Assembly (NCBI GenBank): GCA_024644875.1
Contig: JAHEGY010000010.1
Coordinates: 1-59,502 of the forward strand
Length of the DNA: 59,502 nt
Direction of reading: 5' to 3'
From: Cyclobacteriaceae bacterium
Lineage (GTDB): Bacteria > Bacteroidota > Bacteroidia > Cytophagales > Cyclobacteriaceae
The notes under the pieces are model-generated. The model did not search any database, had not been told where the DNA came from, and worked only from the letters and a program-made list of their open reading frames with translations. Position 1 is the first letter of the stretch; each line of letters opens with the position of its first letter. Below, piece after piece: positions 26,328 through 35,719 of this stretch. Made by a program: the position numbers and the translations under genes.

Positions 26328-29300
26328 ATGCCATCATTTAACCATTTACACTGTCATACCCAATATTCTCTTCTAGACGGAGCTGCTTCTATTAAAGATA
26401 TGGTCCAGAAAGCCTATAATGATGGAATGAGTGCTGTGGCTCTCACTGATCATGGCAATATGTTCGGTGCTTTTAAATTCGTTGCGGAAGCCAACAAGTA
26501 TAATATAAAACCCATTGTCGGCTGCGAGTTCTATATTGTTGATGACCGTCATAAAAAGTCCTTCAGTAAAGAAAACAAGGATAACCGTTATCACCAGTTA
26601 TTGCTGGCAAAGAACAAGACCGGCTACAAGAATCTTATGAAGCTATGTTCATTGGGATATACAGAAGGATTATATAGTAAATGGCCCCGTATTGATAAAG
26701 AATTGATATTAAAATATCATGAAGGACTGATAGCCACATCATGCTGCATTGGTGCTATCGTTCCCCAGGCCATTTTGTGGAAATCGGAAGCGGAGGCCGA
26801 GATTGAGTTTAAATGGTGGCTTGATCTGTTTGGAGAGGACTATTATATTGAATTACAGCGGCACAATCTGCAGGATATTGACAATTCGGGCAAAAGCCAG
26901 GAGGATGTAAATCAGGTTCTGTTAAAATGGAGTAAGAAGCATAAGGTAAACGCTATTGCCACCAATGATTCTCACTATGTAGAAAAAGAAGATGCGGAAG
27001 CCCATGATATTCTATTATGCGTAAATACCGGCGATCTGAAATCTACCCCAATTGGAGATGGAAGGGGTTATCGTTTTGGATTCCCGAACGACGAATTTTA
27101 TTTCAAGTCGACCGAAGAAATGGGTCAGCTTTTTAAAGATGTCCCGCAGGCGCTGGATTTTACCAATGAGATTGCTGATAAGTGTTTCACCCCGAATCTC
27201 AAGCGCGATATATTACTCCCTAATTTTCCCATCCCCCAAGGATATGTCGATGCTGATGCATATCTGAGACACTTGTCTTTTGAGGGAGGGAAGAAACGAT
27301 ATTCCGATTTTACACAGGATATTGAAGATCGTATAAACCACGAGCTGAATATTATTAAGACTATGGGTTTTGCGGGATATTTTCTTATTACTGCTGACAT
27401 GATCAATGCGGGGAGAAATTTAGGAGTCATGATCGGTCCCGGGAGAGGTTCCGCTGCGGGATCAGTGGTCGCATATTGCATAGGTATAACCAATATTGAT
27501 CCTATAAAATACAATCTTCTGTTTGAACGGTTTTTAAACCCGGAACGTGTTTCAATGCCGGATATTGATACTGATTTTGATGACGAAGGCCGGCAGAAAG
27601 TGATTGATTATGTGGTTGACAAATATGGGCATAATCAAGTTGCACAGATCATTACTTACGGCACTATGGCTGCCAAAATGGCCATTCGTGATGTAGCAAG
27701 GGTGCTCGACCTTCCATTGTCAGAAGCGGATACGCTGGCCAAACTGGTACCTGAAAGGCCGGGTGTATCACTATCCCAGGCATTCAAAGAGGTGAAGGAA
27801 CTGGAAGATATCAGAAAAGGTAGTGATGAGAAGTCCAATGTTTTAAATCTGGCGGAAAAACTGGAAGGATCTGTTCGGAATTCCGGTATCCATGCCGCTG
27901 GTGTTATCATTGCTCCGGATGACATCACCAACTATATTCCGGTTTCTTCCTCCAAGGATACAGAATTATGGATTACCCAGTTTGATGGAAAGGTGATCGA
28001 AGATGCAGGAATGTTAAAAATGGATTTCCTGGGATTGAAAACCCTGAGTATTATTAAAGATGCCCTGGAGATCATAAAAAAGTCCAAATCCATCGAAATT
28101 GATATTGATAAGATCTCCTTTAATGATGAAAAGACCTTCGATTTATATCAGCGTGGAGATACGATAGGCACTTTTCAGTTTGAATCTGCAGGGATGAGAA
28201 AGTATCTTCAGGAATTGAAACCAACGGATATTGAGGATCTGATCGCTATGAATGCGCTCTTCAGGCCTGGACCAATGGACTTCATACCCAATTTTATCAA
28301 CCGGAAACATGGCAGGGAAAGAGTAGTATATCCTCACGAACTCCTGGAACCAATACTGAAAAATACCTATGGGATAATGGTCTATCAGGAGCAGATCATG
28401 CAGACGGCCCAGATTATAGCAGGGTTCTCTCTAGGAAAAGCGGATATACTACGCCGCGCAATGGGAAAAAAGAAAATGGATGTTATGCGTGGTATGCAGG
28501 AGGAATTCATTGAAGGGGCAAAGAAACTGCATAATATTGGTGTAAGACAAGCCACGGAGATTTTTTCAATCATGGAAAAATTTGCTGCCTATGGCTTCAA
28601 CAGATCGCATTCTGCAGCATATTCCGTAGTAGCTTACCAAACAGCATACCTGAAAGCTCACCATCCATCAGAATACATGGCCTCTGTCCTGTCTCATAAT
28701 CAAAATAATATTGATAAGATTACTTTTTTTATGGACGAATGCCGCCGAATGGGCATTAAGGTTCTTGGTCCGGATGTAAATCAAAGTAGCACTTCTTTTA
28801 CTGTGAATGAAAAGGATGAGATCCTGTTTGGACTTGGGGCCATCAAAGGAACCGGGGATGCAGCGGTTGAAGCTATAATAGTTGAAAGAGAAGAAAATGG
28901 AGCTTATACCGATGTATTTGATTTTGCCACCCGGGTAAACTTGCGAACTGCTAATAAAAAGACTTTTGAAAGCCTCGCCATGTCTGGTGCCTTTGATGGT
29001 ATTGGTGATATCCATAGAAGACAATATTTGTATTCAGATGAAAACAACACCAGTCTGATCGAAAAGGCGATAAAATATGGCAATAAATTCCAGTCCGAGA
29101 AAAATGCTTCTCAACAATCTTTGTTTGGAGGTAGCTCGGGGGAGAGCCTTCCCTTACCCAAAATTGAACCCTGTGATCCCTTCACTAATATAGAAAAACT
29201 TAAGATTGAAAAAGATGTTGTAGGATTCTATATTTCCGGACATCCACTGGATCAATATAAATTTGAACTCAAGCATTTCTGCAATACAAATTTAGGAGAA

Positions 29301-29837
29301 TTCAGTGATTTAAGTAATTTGAAAGGGAAGGAGATCAGGTTAGGAGGTATAGTATCAAGTTTTGCACACCGGATCACCAAGAAAGGTAAACCTTTTGGCA
29401 TACTTACTTTGGAAGATTATGAATCAACCTATTCTTTCTATCTTTTTTCCGATGATTACCTGAAATTCAAGAAGTATTTTGAAACTGATTGGTTCCTTTT
29501 TGTTCGTGGTTTGATCACACCCAGGAAATGGAATGAAAATGAGCTTGAATTTAAAATTCAGGAAATTGACTTGCTGAGTGAAGTAAGAGAAAAGTATCTG
29601 GATGGGATCGAGTTGTTTGTTGATATTGGGGACATCACTGATACATTTATCTCCAAGATGTCAGATTTAGCTGAGAGTAATCCTGGTAAGGGATCTTTAT
29701 TATTTAATATCGCGGATACCAGGGAAAACCTTAAGGTGGATATGTTCTCAAGGAAGATAAGGATTGGCATTACCAATGACCTTATTGGTGAACTGGAAGC
29801 CATGCCTGGAATGGAATATAAGGTTTTAATGCATTGA
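26328..29837 (+). CDS. dnaE: DNA polymerase III subunit alpha
   Basis: Replicative polymerase catalytic subunit, 1169 aa. The N-terminal PHP domain keeps its metal-binding histidines (HLHCHTQYSLLDG at residues 6-18, ALTDHGNMFG), so it may be metal-binding or proofreading-competent (inference). The polymerase active site shows GPGRGSAAGS and the catalytic aspartates of PDIDTDFDDEGR near residues 411-422. The fingers region includes FNRSHSAAYSVVAYQTAYLK. The C-terminal part carries an OB fold (~residues 985-1090, EIRLGGIVSSFAHRITKKGK). It is the last gene of the run that starts at 23970. Confidence 0.97.
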   Translation: MPSFNHLHCHTQYSLLDGAASIKDMVQKAYNDGMSAVALTDHGNMFGAFKFVAEANKYNIKPIVGCEFYIVDDRHKKSFSKENKDNRYHQLLLAKNKTGYKNLMKLCSLGYTEGLYSKWPRIDKELILKYHEGLIATSCCIGAIVPQAILWKSEAEAEIEFKWWLDLFGEDYYIELQRHNLQDIDNSGKSQEDVNQVLLKWSKKHKVNAIATNDSHYVEKEDAEAHDILLCVNTGDLKSTPIGDGRGYRFGFPNDEFYFKSTEEMGQLFKDVPQALDFTNEIADKCFTPNLKRDILLPNFPIPQGYVDADAYLRHLSFEGGKKRYSDFTQDIEDRINHELNIIKTMGFAGYFLITADMINAGRNLGVMIGPGRGSAAGSVVAYCIGITNIDPIKYNLLFERFLNPERVSMPDIDTDFDDEGRQKVIDYVVDKYGHNQVAQIITYGTMAAKMAIRDVARVLDLPLSEADTLAKLVPERPGVSLSQAFKEVKELEDIRKGSDEKSNVLNLAEKLEGSVRNSGIHAAGVIIAPDDITNYIPVSSSKDTELWITQFDGKVIEDAGMLKMDFLGLKTLSIIKDALEIIKKSKSIEIDIDKISFNDEKTFDLYQRGDTIGTFQFESAGMRKYLQELKPTDIEDLIAMNALFRPGPMDFIPNFINRKHGRERVVYPHELLEPILKNTYGIMVYQEQIMQTAQIIAGFSLGKADILRRAMGKKKMDVMRGMQEEFIEGAKKLHNIGVRQATEIFSIMEKFAAYGFNRSHSAAYSVVAYQTAYLKAHHPSEYMASVLSHNQNNIDKITFFMDECRRMGIKVLGPDVNQSSTSFTVNEKDEILFGLGAIKGTGDAAVEAIIVEREENGAYTDVFDFATRVNLRTANKKTFESLAMSGAFDGIGDIHRRQYLYSDENNTSLIEKAIKYGNKFQSEKNASQQSLFGGSSGESLPLPKIEPCDPFTNIEKLKIEKDVVGFYISGHPLDQYKFELKHFCNTNLGEFSDLSNLKGKEIRLGGIVSSFAHRITKKGKPFGILTLEDYESTYSFYLFSDDYLKFKKYFETDWFLFVRGLITPRKWNENELEFKIQEIDLLSEVREKYLDGIELFVDIGDITDTFISKMSDLAESNPGKGSLLFNIADTRENLKVDMFSRKIRIGITNDLIGELEAMPGMEYKVLMH

Positions 29838-29879
29838 TGGATGTCACATATTTTACAAAGCCGGATTTTATATGTTCAA

Positions 29880-29914
29880 TTTGAAATACACCTCAGTTTT
29901 TAAAATTATATTTG
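29880..29914 (+). promoter_or_regulatory. Promoter of trxA
   Basis: TTTG at 29880-29883, a 23 nt spacer, then TATATTTG at 29907-29914. Both elements match the Bacteroidota consensus. The trxA ATG at 29950 is about 35 nt downstream. Confidence 0.6.
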
Positions 29915-29949
29915 TACAAGTTTAATTATTGGATTCAAAATTATTAACA

Positions 29950-30270
29950 ATGAGCAAACCTATTGAAATTAATGATGGTAATTATCAGGATATATTGGGA
30001 ACCGAAAAGCCTGTTCTGGTCGACTTCTGGGCTGAGTGGTGCGGCCCCTGTAAACTAATTGGACCGGTTGTTGAAGATCTGGCCAAAGACTATGAGGGTA
30101 AAGCTGTTATTGGTAAAGTTGATGTTGATAATAATCCGGCTGTATCGGCACAATTTGGTATAAGGAGTATTCCTACCCTGTTATTCTTCAAAAATGGAGA
30201 AATTGTTGACAAACAGATTGGAGCTGTTCCCAAGAGTGTCCTTTCAAAAAAATTAGAGGCACAATTATAA
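29950..30270 (+). CDS. trxA: Thioredoxin
   Basis: 106 aa protein disulfide reductase of the cytoplasm. The active site WCGPC is at residues 30-34 within VDFWAEWCGPCKLIGP; the cis-proline motif is RSIPTLLFF. ATG 29950 gives MSKPIEINDGNYQ, the usual length; an in-frame TTG at 29929 would add seven residues and is unlikely. There is no signal peptide. It is a single gene with its own promoter and a strong terminator. Confidence 0.96.
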   Translation: MSKPIEINDGNYQDILGTEKPVLVDFWAEWCGPCKLIGPVVEDLAKDYEGKAVIGKVDVDNNPAVSAQFGIRSIPTLLFFKNGEIVDKQIGAVPKSVLSKKLEAQL

Positions 30271-30272
30271 TA

Positions 30273-30300
30273 TAATCCCGCTTCCGGCGGGATTATTTTT
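30273..30300 (+). terminator. Rho-independent terminator after trxA
   Basis: TAATCCCGC (30273-30281) pairs with GCGGGATTA (30287-30295) around a 5 nt loop, followed by TTTTT. It is a 9 bp GC-rich stem right after the trxA stop. The T-tract also reads as a -7 promoter element for waaA (see findings). Confidence 0.88.
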
Positions 30301-30301
30301 G
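30294..30301 (+). promoter_or_regulatory. Candidate -7 element of waaA embedded in the trxA terminator (TATTTTTG)
   Basis: TATTTTTG matches TAnnTTTG and lies 14 nt before the waaA ATG. It shares bases with the stem base and T-tract of the trxA terminator. No -33 TTTG is visible at the correct distance, so support is limited. Confidence 0.3.
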
Positions 30302-30314
30302 TATTTTGCCATAT

Positions 30315-31556
30315 ATGGGCATCATTATCTACAACATACTGATTCGTATATTTAACCTGATAATCTTAGTCTATTCGAAATTCAACACCAGAGCAAAACT
30401 TCTGATAAGCGGAAGACATCATACTTTTAGAACATTAGAGCAAAAACGGGTCAAGGAAAAAAAGTGTCTCTGGTTTCATTGTGCTTCATTAGGTGAGTTC
30501 GAACAGGCCCTGCCATTGATAGAAAGGATTAACGAGACATTTCCGGATTATCAGCTTTTTGTTTCTTTTTTTTCACCTTCCGGGTTTGAATATCAAAAAG
30601 ATAATCCATTGGCGGATGGAGTTTTTTATTTGCCCGCTGACACCAAATCAAATGCCAGATTGCTGATAGAATTATTGAATCCAACAGCAGTTTTTTTTAT
30701 AAAATATGAATTTTGGTTTCACTATTTGAATACCTGCAGTGAAAAAGATATCCCTGTGTTCTCAGTTTCTACTATTTTAAGATCTGATCAGGTGTTTTTT
30801 AAATTCTATGGATCATTCTACAGACATATACTCCAAAAATTTAATTATTTCTTTGTGCAGAATCAGGAAACCAGGGATTTGTTGAAAAGTATTGGAATAG
30901 AGAATGCCATAATAACTGGAGATACCCGATTTGACAGGGTAGAGGCAATTTTGAAAAAACAAACTCCCCTCATACCCATAGAAAAATTTGCAGGTGATTC
31001 ACGGTTGATCGTATTGGGAAGCACATGGATAAAAGATATTGACTTATGGGTGCCTTTTATTAATCAAGGCCATAATCTGAAATTCATTATTGCTCCACAT
31101 AATATCAGAGAGGAAGAGATATCTTATATTGAGGGAACAATTGATTTAGAAGTGATCAGATATAGTAATATTCATGATCAACATAATAAGGTACCTGTAC
31201 TTATTGTTGACAATGTCGGCATGTTATCCACCATATATAAATATGCTCACATCACCTATGTTGGTGGTGCATTTGGTGAAGGATTACATAATATTCTGGA
31301 GCCTGCGACCTATGGCAGGCCTGTTATTGTTGGCAAAAGCAAGTTGAATAAGAAATATCAGGAGGTTCAGGTTTTGATTAGCAGAGGCGGAGCATTTGAA
31401 GTGGCTAGTCCAAAAGAACTTGAGTATTTAATGAACGATTTACTCCATGATGATGCATTCTATTCAGAATCCTGCCGGGCAAGCAGGACTTATGTGATCG
31501 AGAATCTTGGATCTACAGATACCATTTTGGAAAATGTAAAGACTTATTTGTCATGA
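30315..31556 (+). CDS. waaA: 3-deoxy-D-manno-octulosonic acid (Kdo) transferase
   Basis: GT-B-fold glycosyltransferase adding Kdo to lipid A precursor at the inner membrane. 413 aa from ATG 30315; a TTG three codons earlier is less likely. There is an N-terminal membrane anchor (IIIYNILIRIFNLIILVYS). The catalytic-base motif is FHCASLGEFEQALPLI. The C-terminal nucleotide-sugar region has VLGSTW and YVGGAFGEGLHNILEPA. Its start is 15 bp past the trxA terminator and its stop overlaps rsgA by 4 bp. Confidence 0.93.
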   Translation: MGIIIYNILIRIFNLIILVYSKFNTRAKLLISGRHHTFRTLEQKRVKEKKCLWFHCASLGEFEQALPLIERINETFPDYQLFVSFFSPSGFEYQKDNPLADGVFYLPADTKSNARLLIELLNPTAVFFIKYEFWFHYLNTCSEKDIPVFSVSTILRSDQVFFKFYGSFYRHILQKFNYFFVQNQETRDLLKSIGIENAIITGDTRFDRVEAILKKQTPLIPIEKFAGDSRLIVLGSTWIKDIDLWVPFINQGHNLKFIIAPHNIREEEISYIEGTIDLEVIRYSNIHDQHNKVPVLIVDNVGMLSTIYKYAHITYVGGAFGEGLHNILEPATYGRPVIVGKSKLNKKYQEVQVLISRGGAFEVASPKELEYLMNDLLHDDAFYSESCRASRTYVIENLGSTDTILENVKTYLS

Positions 31557-32476
31557 CTGTTGATGGATTAGTATTAAAATCTACAGGTTCCTGGTATGAT
31601 GTAAAATCAGATTCGAAAGGTTTAATCAAATGCAGGTTAAGAGGCAAATTGAAACTGATAGGGATCGAAACTACCAATCCTATTGCAGTTGGCGATCATG
31701 TCAGGTTTACCATTGATGAGCATGGCGATGGGATCATCTCAGAAATATTTCCGAGAACCAATTACCTCATACGGAAATCAACTAAAAAATCAAGCCAGGC
31801 GCATATTATAGCAGCCAATATCGATCAGGCCATACTTGTGGCCAGCCTGATATACCCGAGGACTTCTGTGGGATTTATTGACAGGTATCTAGTATCGGCT
31901 GATTCATTCAGGATACCAGCGAAAATTATTTTCAATAAATCAGATCTTCTTAATGATTCTTTGCTTGAGCTGCATGATTATTTGGCCAAGGTATATCGTG
32001 ATATAGGCTATGAAAATTTACTCATCTCCGCTGAAAAAGATAAAGATCTGAATATTGTAAAATCATGGTTAACAGGAAAGAAATCACTTATTTCAGGACA
32101 CTCAGGCGTTGGAAAATCAACCATTCTGAACCGGATAAACCCTGACCTTCAATTGCCAACTGATAAAGTCTCAGACTTTGCCAATAAGGGAAAACATACA
32201 ACCACTTTTGCCCAGATGATCGAGCTTGAAAAGAATACCTATGTTATTGATACACCCGGGATAAAGGAACTTGGACTGATTGACATGGAATCATGGGAGA
32301 TCAGTCATTATTTCCCTGAAATGAGGGACAAACTGGGTGAGTGTAAATTTAAGAATTGCCTGCATATCAATGAACCAGGCTGTGTTGTTCTGGAGGCTTT
32401 AGAGCGTGAGGAAATAGCTGAAACCCGCTATGACAGCTATGTGAGTATGATCATTGATGATGACAACCGGCGCTGA
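31553..32476 (+). CDS. rsgA: Small ribosomal subunit biogenesis GTPase RsgA
   Basis: Circularly permuted GTPase that assists late 30S maturation. 307 aa. An OB-fold domain comes first (~residues 1-70), then G4 (IIFNKSD), G1 (GHSGVGKST, ~182-190) and G3 (DTPGIKELG) in the permuted order that defines the family. The C-terminal zinc knuckle is intact: CKFKNCLHINEPGC gives C, C, H and C ligands. This contrasts with the lost zinc sites in TGT and AccD elsewhere in the window. Confidence 0.95.
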   Translation: MTVDGLVLKSTGSWYDVKSDSKGLIKCRLRGKLKLIGIETTNPIAVGDHVRFTIDEHGDGIISEIFPRTNYLIRKSTKKSSQAHIIAANIDQAILVASLIYPRTSVGFIDRYLVSADSFRIPAKIIFNKSDLLNDSLLELHDYLAKVYRDIGYENLLISAEKDKDLNIVKSWLTGKKSLISGHSGVGKSTILNRINPDLQLPTDKVSDFANKGKHTTTFAQMIELEKNTYVIDTPGIKELGLIDMESWEISHYFPEMRDKLGECKFKNCLHINEPGCVVLEALEREEIAETRYDSYVSMIIDDDNRR

Positions 32477-32518
32477 TATTATTTCTGTCGCTTTTATTTC
32501 GTATAGATCTGATAATCT

Positions 32519-33442
32519 TTAGCTCCTTAGTTTTAGAATATTATTTATCAGAATATATAATGAACGTTTAGCTCCAGGTTTTAAATTCCTGATAAGAAGC
32601 GAAGAAAAATTATGGGCATACTTAAAATTGCCGGAAAAAAGTGCTTTCCTGAACTCATATATACTTCTCTGGCAAAGCGCTTTTGTTTCTGATCCGGTTT
32701 CATTCAGTTTTTCTGCTTTCAAGCAGACCTGATAGGTTGAACTTAACATATTGCTGTTCCGTTTATATTGGCCAGAAGAAAGTGAATCTTTCAATACTCT
32801 TTTTTTGACAAGTACTTTATCCGTATAGCAATATTTCGTGATTTTTCCCGATCTGATCCAGAAATCAAAATCCTCATATTTTAGATTTTCGTCATAGCCA
32901 CCCAATTGATCTAATACGGATTTGCGCATCATCATGGTAGGAGTACAAATAAAATATCTTGCCAACAAGTCGGAATACACATTACCTTCAGGTACCGTAT
33001 CTAATAGCAGTCCTTTATGATCTCTTTTGTAGTGCTGACCTATCACATTGCCAGAATCATCAATATATAATGCATCAGTGAAGTTTACACCATATTCTTC
33101 ACCATTTTCAGCAAAACTTTTTAAACCTTCTTTAATGCGGTCAGGGAGAAGTAAGTCATCACCGGAAAGATCAATGATAAATTTCCCTCCCGACTCTGCA
33201 AGGCCAAGATTAAATGCCCGGCAGTTCCCGATATTTTCACTCAACATGATCATTTTAATAGCAGGATTTTCCGAGGCGATTTTCTTTATGATTTCCCGAG
33301 AATTATCCGGACTTCCATTATCTATAATTATTATCTCGAGCTTGGTATAGGTTTGATTTATTAGTGATTCTACGGCCTCGGGAATATATTTTTCATGATT
33401 ATAGCACAGGCAAATTATGGTAACCAAAGGTGACGCCATCAA
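32519..33442 (-). CDS. Family 2 glycosyltransferase
   Basis: 307 aa, soluble GT-A type. The N terminus VTIICLCYNHEKYIPEAVES and IIIIDNGSPDNS are family signatures, and LSGDDLLLP carries the metal-binding DD. The acceptor-side part contains YEDFDFWIRSGK. No membrane helices. The donor and acceptor are unknown. It is the last gene of the GNAT-flippase-glycosyltransferase operon, overlapping the flippase gene by 4 bp, and probably adds a sugar to a lipid-linked surface glycan. Confidence 0.88.
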   Translation of the reverse strand: MMASPLVTIICLCYNHEKYIPEAVESLINQTYTKLEIIIIDNGSPDNSREIIKKIASENPAIKMIMLSENIGNCRAFNLGLAESGGKFIIDLSGDDLLLPDRIKEGLKSFAENGEEYGVNFTDALYIDDSGNVIGQHYKRDHKGLLLDTVPEGNVYSDLLARYFICTPTMMMRKSVLDQLGGYDENLKYEDFDFWIRSGKITKYCYTDKVLVKKRVLKDSLSSGQYKRNSNMLSSTYQVCLKAEKLNETGSETKALCQRSIYEFRKALFSGNFKYAHNFSSLLIRNLKPGAKRSLYILINNILKLRS

Positions 33443-34680
33443 AAAAGTATTCTTTTATTCAAAATTATAAGAATTATTGCTAACACAAAGTATCTTATGG
33501 CATGTGCAGCAGGAATACCTTCTATCCCTAAATTTGAGGATATTGCGTAAACCAGAAAAATGTAAAATATAGCAGAGGCTGCCTGTAAAAGGATAAATGT
33601 CAGGGTTCTTGCCTGGGCTGATATTATATAGGTTAACAAGTAAGCAATAATACAGAAAAAGTCCCCCAGGAATTGCATAGGCATCAAATCACCGGCGGGG
33701 ATAAATTCCCTGTTGTACAAGATTATCAATATAGGTTCACGGAATATATAGATCAGGAACAGGCCTGTTACACTGATTATAACCACGATCTTAAATACAT
33801 CTCGTAAATACTGACGCAAATCGTCTGTGTTAAAGATCATGGACGATACTTGTGGGTAATATACAATCCCGACCGTGTTGATAAACAACATCATGTATCC
33901 ATCCGATAACTTTACAACGGATTGCCAGAGTCCGGTATGCAACATTCCGAAAGACTGAATGGCATAATCCCGGATGAAGAAGTCTGTCACCTTGCCAAAA
34001 ACCAGTATACTAAGTGCCATAAGCACAAATCCGCCAAGTTTACGGTATTCTTTCAATGATATGCGTCCTTTTACAGGAATTAGAATTCCTTTGTGGAATC
34101 CGTATATAAGAGAAAATACTACCGAAAAACTTTGGGCTATTAAGAAAGCCAACAGGGCGTAATTAAGATTTCCTTTTGGAGCAACAATCAATATGGCTAT
34201 AACAACAAGTATTGATCCCAGGGCATTAATTATGGCATAAACTTTAATTTTCTGAAAAGAAAGAATGATGGAAAGGAGTAATAAATGGACTATATAAAGT
34301 GTAATCCCAAGAATTAGAAATGTTATGATTGTTGTGTTGAAATAAAAATTGAAATCCCGGAAAAAATAGGATCGGAATAAGAATAATAAAATCAGGGTAA
34401 TTACCAGAACCCCAATGTTTAAGAAAAAACCTGCTTTTAAATATTTCTGTTTTTCAACAGCAGAAACATTTTCTCCAGACCAATATTTTATTATGCCTCT
34501 ATTGATCCCATCATTCGGAACCTGCGTCACTAAACTTATAAGGTTTTGAAAATGGGCTAAAAGTGTAATGCCAGTTGCTCCAAAATATATCGCAAACAGT
34601 TTGTTTGTTGCCAGGGAACATATTGATTTTATGATTATTGAGGAAAATGACCACGTAGATTTCTTTAAAAAATCAATCAT
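33439..34680 (-). CDS. O-antigen/polysaccharide flippase (Wzx-like)
   Basis: 413 aa, almost entirely hydrophobic with about 12 predicted membrane segments. The N terminus (IDFLKKSTWSFSSIIIKSIC) and the pattern of paired helices fit the polysaccharide-synthase/MOP flippase family. It would move undecaprenyl-linked oligosaccharide across the inner membrane. It sits between a GNAT/FemAB-like gene and a glycosyltransferase gene on the same strand, which supports this role. No polymerase or ligase gene is adjacent, so the cluster is partial or the glycan is assembled elsewhere. Confidence 0.85.
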   Translation of the reverse strand: MIDFLKKSTWSFSSIIIKSICSLATNKLFAIYFGATGITLLAHFQNLISLVTQVPNDGINRGIIKYWSGENVSAVEKQKYLKAGFFLNIGVLVITLILLFLFRSYFFRDFNFYFNTTIITFLILGITLYIVHLLLLSIILSFQKIKVYAIINALGSILVVIAILIVAPKGNLNYALLAFLIAQSFSVVFSLIYGFHKGILIPVKGRISLKEYRKLGGFVLMALSILVFGKVTDFFIRDYAIQSFGMLHTGLWQSVVKLSDGYMMLFINTVGIVYYPQVSSMIFNTDDLRQYLRDVFKIVVIISVTGLFLIYIFREPILIILYNREFIPAGDLMPMQFLGDFFCIIAYLLTYIISAQARTLTFILLQAASAIFYIFLVYAISSNLGIEGIPAAHAIRYFVLAIILIILNKRILF

Positions 34681-34686
34681 TAACTA

Positions 34687-35628
34687 TTAAATTTCTTTTA
34701 GGAAAGTAAGTTTACTAACAGATATACTACCAAGTCTTTCTTTAAACCTGATGAGGCCTTTCTGAGGATTATTGTTGATGGATGAAACACCGAGATCTAT
34801 AAATTTTATCTTATTTTCTGATGCGTATTGATATATCTTTTCCATTAAAAATACCATTGGGCTGTACATATTGAATGTACTGTTGTGTGCAGGCAGGAAG
34901 TTATATAATATTGAATCTTTCACCTTTACACATACAGTAGCAGCAACCATTTCATTTTTCATTGATACAGTGAAAAGCTTATAGTTTTGAGGAAATACAT
35001 GAATCAACCTCATCAGTGAGTCAAATTCTATATTTACCGGGATATTCCTCGCCTTTCTGAAAGTATCTATAGCATTAAACACTATTTTGGCCTCAGTGTT
35101 TTGGTGTTCAGTAAAAATGATGCCTTCCTTCTTTGTTTTATTCAGGTTTCTTAGTTCCATTGGGTGGATAATAGAATCAAATGGATCGTTCGTTATCTCA
35201 ATGATCTGATTAATATCGATCAAGGATATCCTGAAACCACTCAAAGCAAGAAAGGAAATCACTTTTTCATAGATAAGCGGATGATATAATCCCGGGTAGT
35301 GTCTGATCTTTATTTTTTGAACACCATTTAACCTTAAGTGCGTTTGGATGAAATTCATGAAATCACTTAATGTATCAAAATCAACCTCATGGGAAAGGGA
35401 AATTGATCCAAATGGTGCTGTGGTTAGACTTATAGCAGTATCTTCTTTTATCTGGAAATGGATCGAGGCTGCGATCTTTTGAGTTTTTGAATTGACAATC
35501 AGGAAAGTGGAGTTTTTGAGTTCATTCCATAGGCTTACATATTCCTGAGCGTTATATAAACATATATCGCCGGGAAATGTATATCTGGAAAGTGGCTCGG
35601 CAATTACAAATTCAAATTTAGCACTCAA
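34687..35628 (-). CDS. GNAT/FemAB-like acyltransferase
   Basis: 313 aa. The C-terminal half resembles the FemAB-like GNAT fold, with MVAATVCVKVKDSILYNFLP and the typical ending FIDLGVSS...GLIRFKERLGS. The N-terminal half is a weaker GNAT-like repeat. Members transfer acetyl or aminoacyl groups to sugars or peptidoglycan precursors. Placed first in an operon with a flippase and a glycosyltransferase, it may decorate a surface glycan (inference). The precise donor is unknown. Confidence 0.7.
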   Translation of the reverse strand: MSAKFEFVIAEPLSRYTFPGDICLYNAQEYVSLWNELKNSTFLIVNSKTQKIAASIHFQIKEDTAISLTTAPFGSISLSHEVDFDTLSDFMNFIQTHLRLNGVQKIKIRHYPGLYHPLIYEKVISFLALSGFRISLIDINQIIEITNDPFDSIIHPMELRNLNKTKKEGIIFTEHQNTEAKIVFNAIDTFRKARNIPVNIEFDSLMRLIHVFPQNYKLFTVSMKNEMVAATVCVKVKDSILYNFLPAHNSTFNMYSPMVFLMEKIYQYASENKIKFIDLGVSSINNNPQKGLIRFKERLGSISVSKLTFLKEI

Positions 35629-35719
35629 AATTTATGCTGTATGAAATTATAGATCCATGATATTATAAAAATACATGATTTATAATCATTGTTTACGAGA
35701 ATTCGATTATTTAGTAGCT

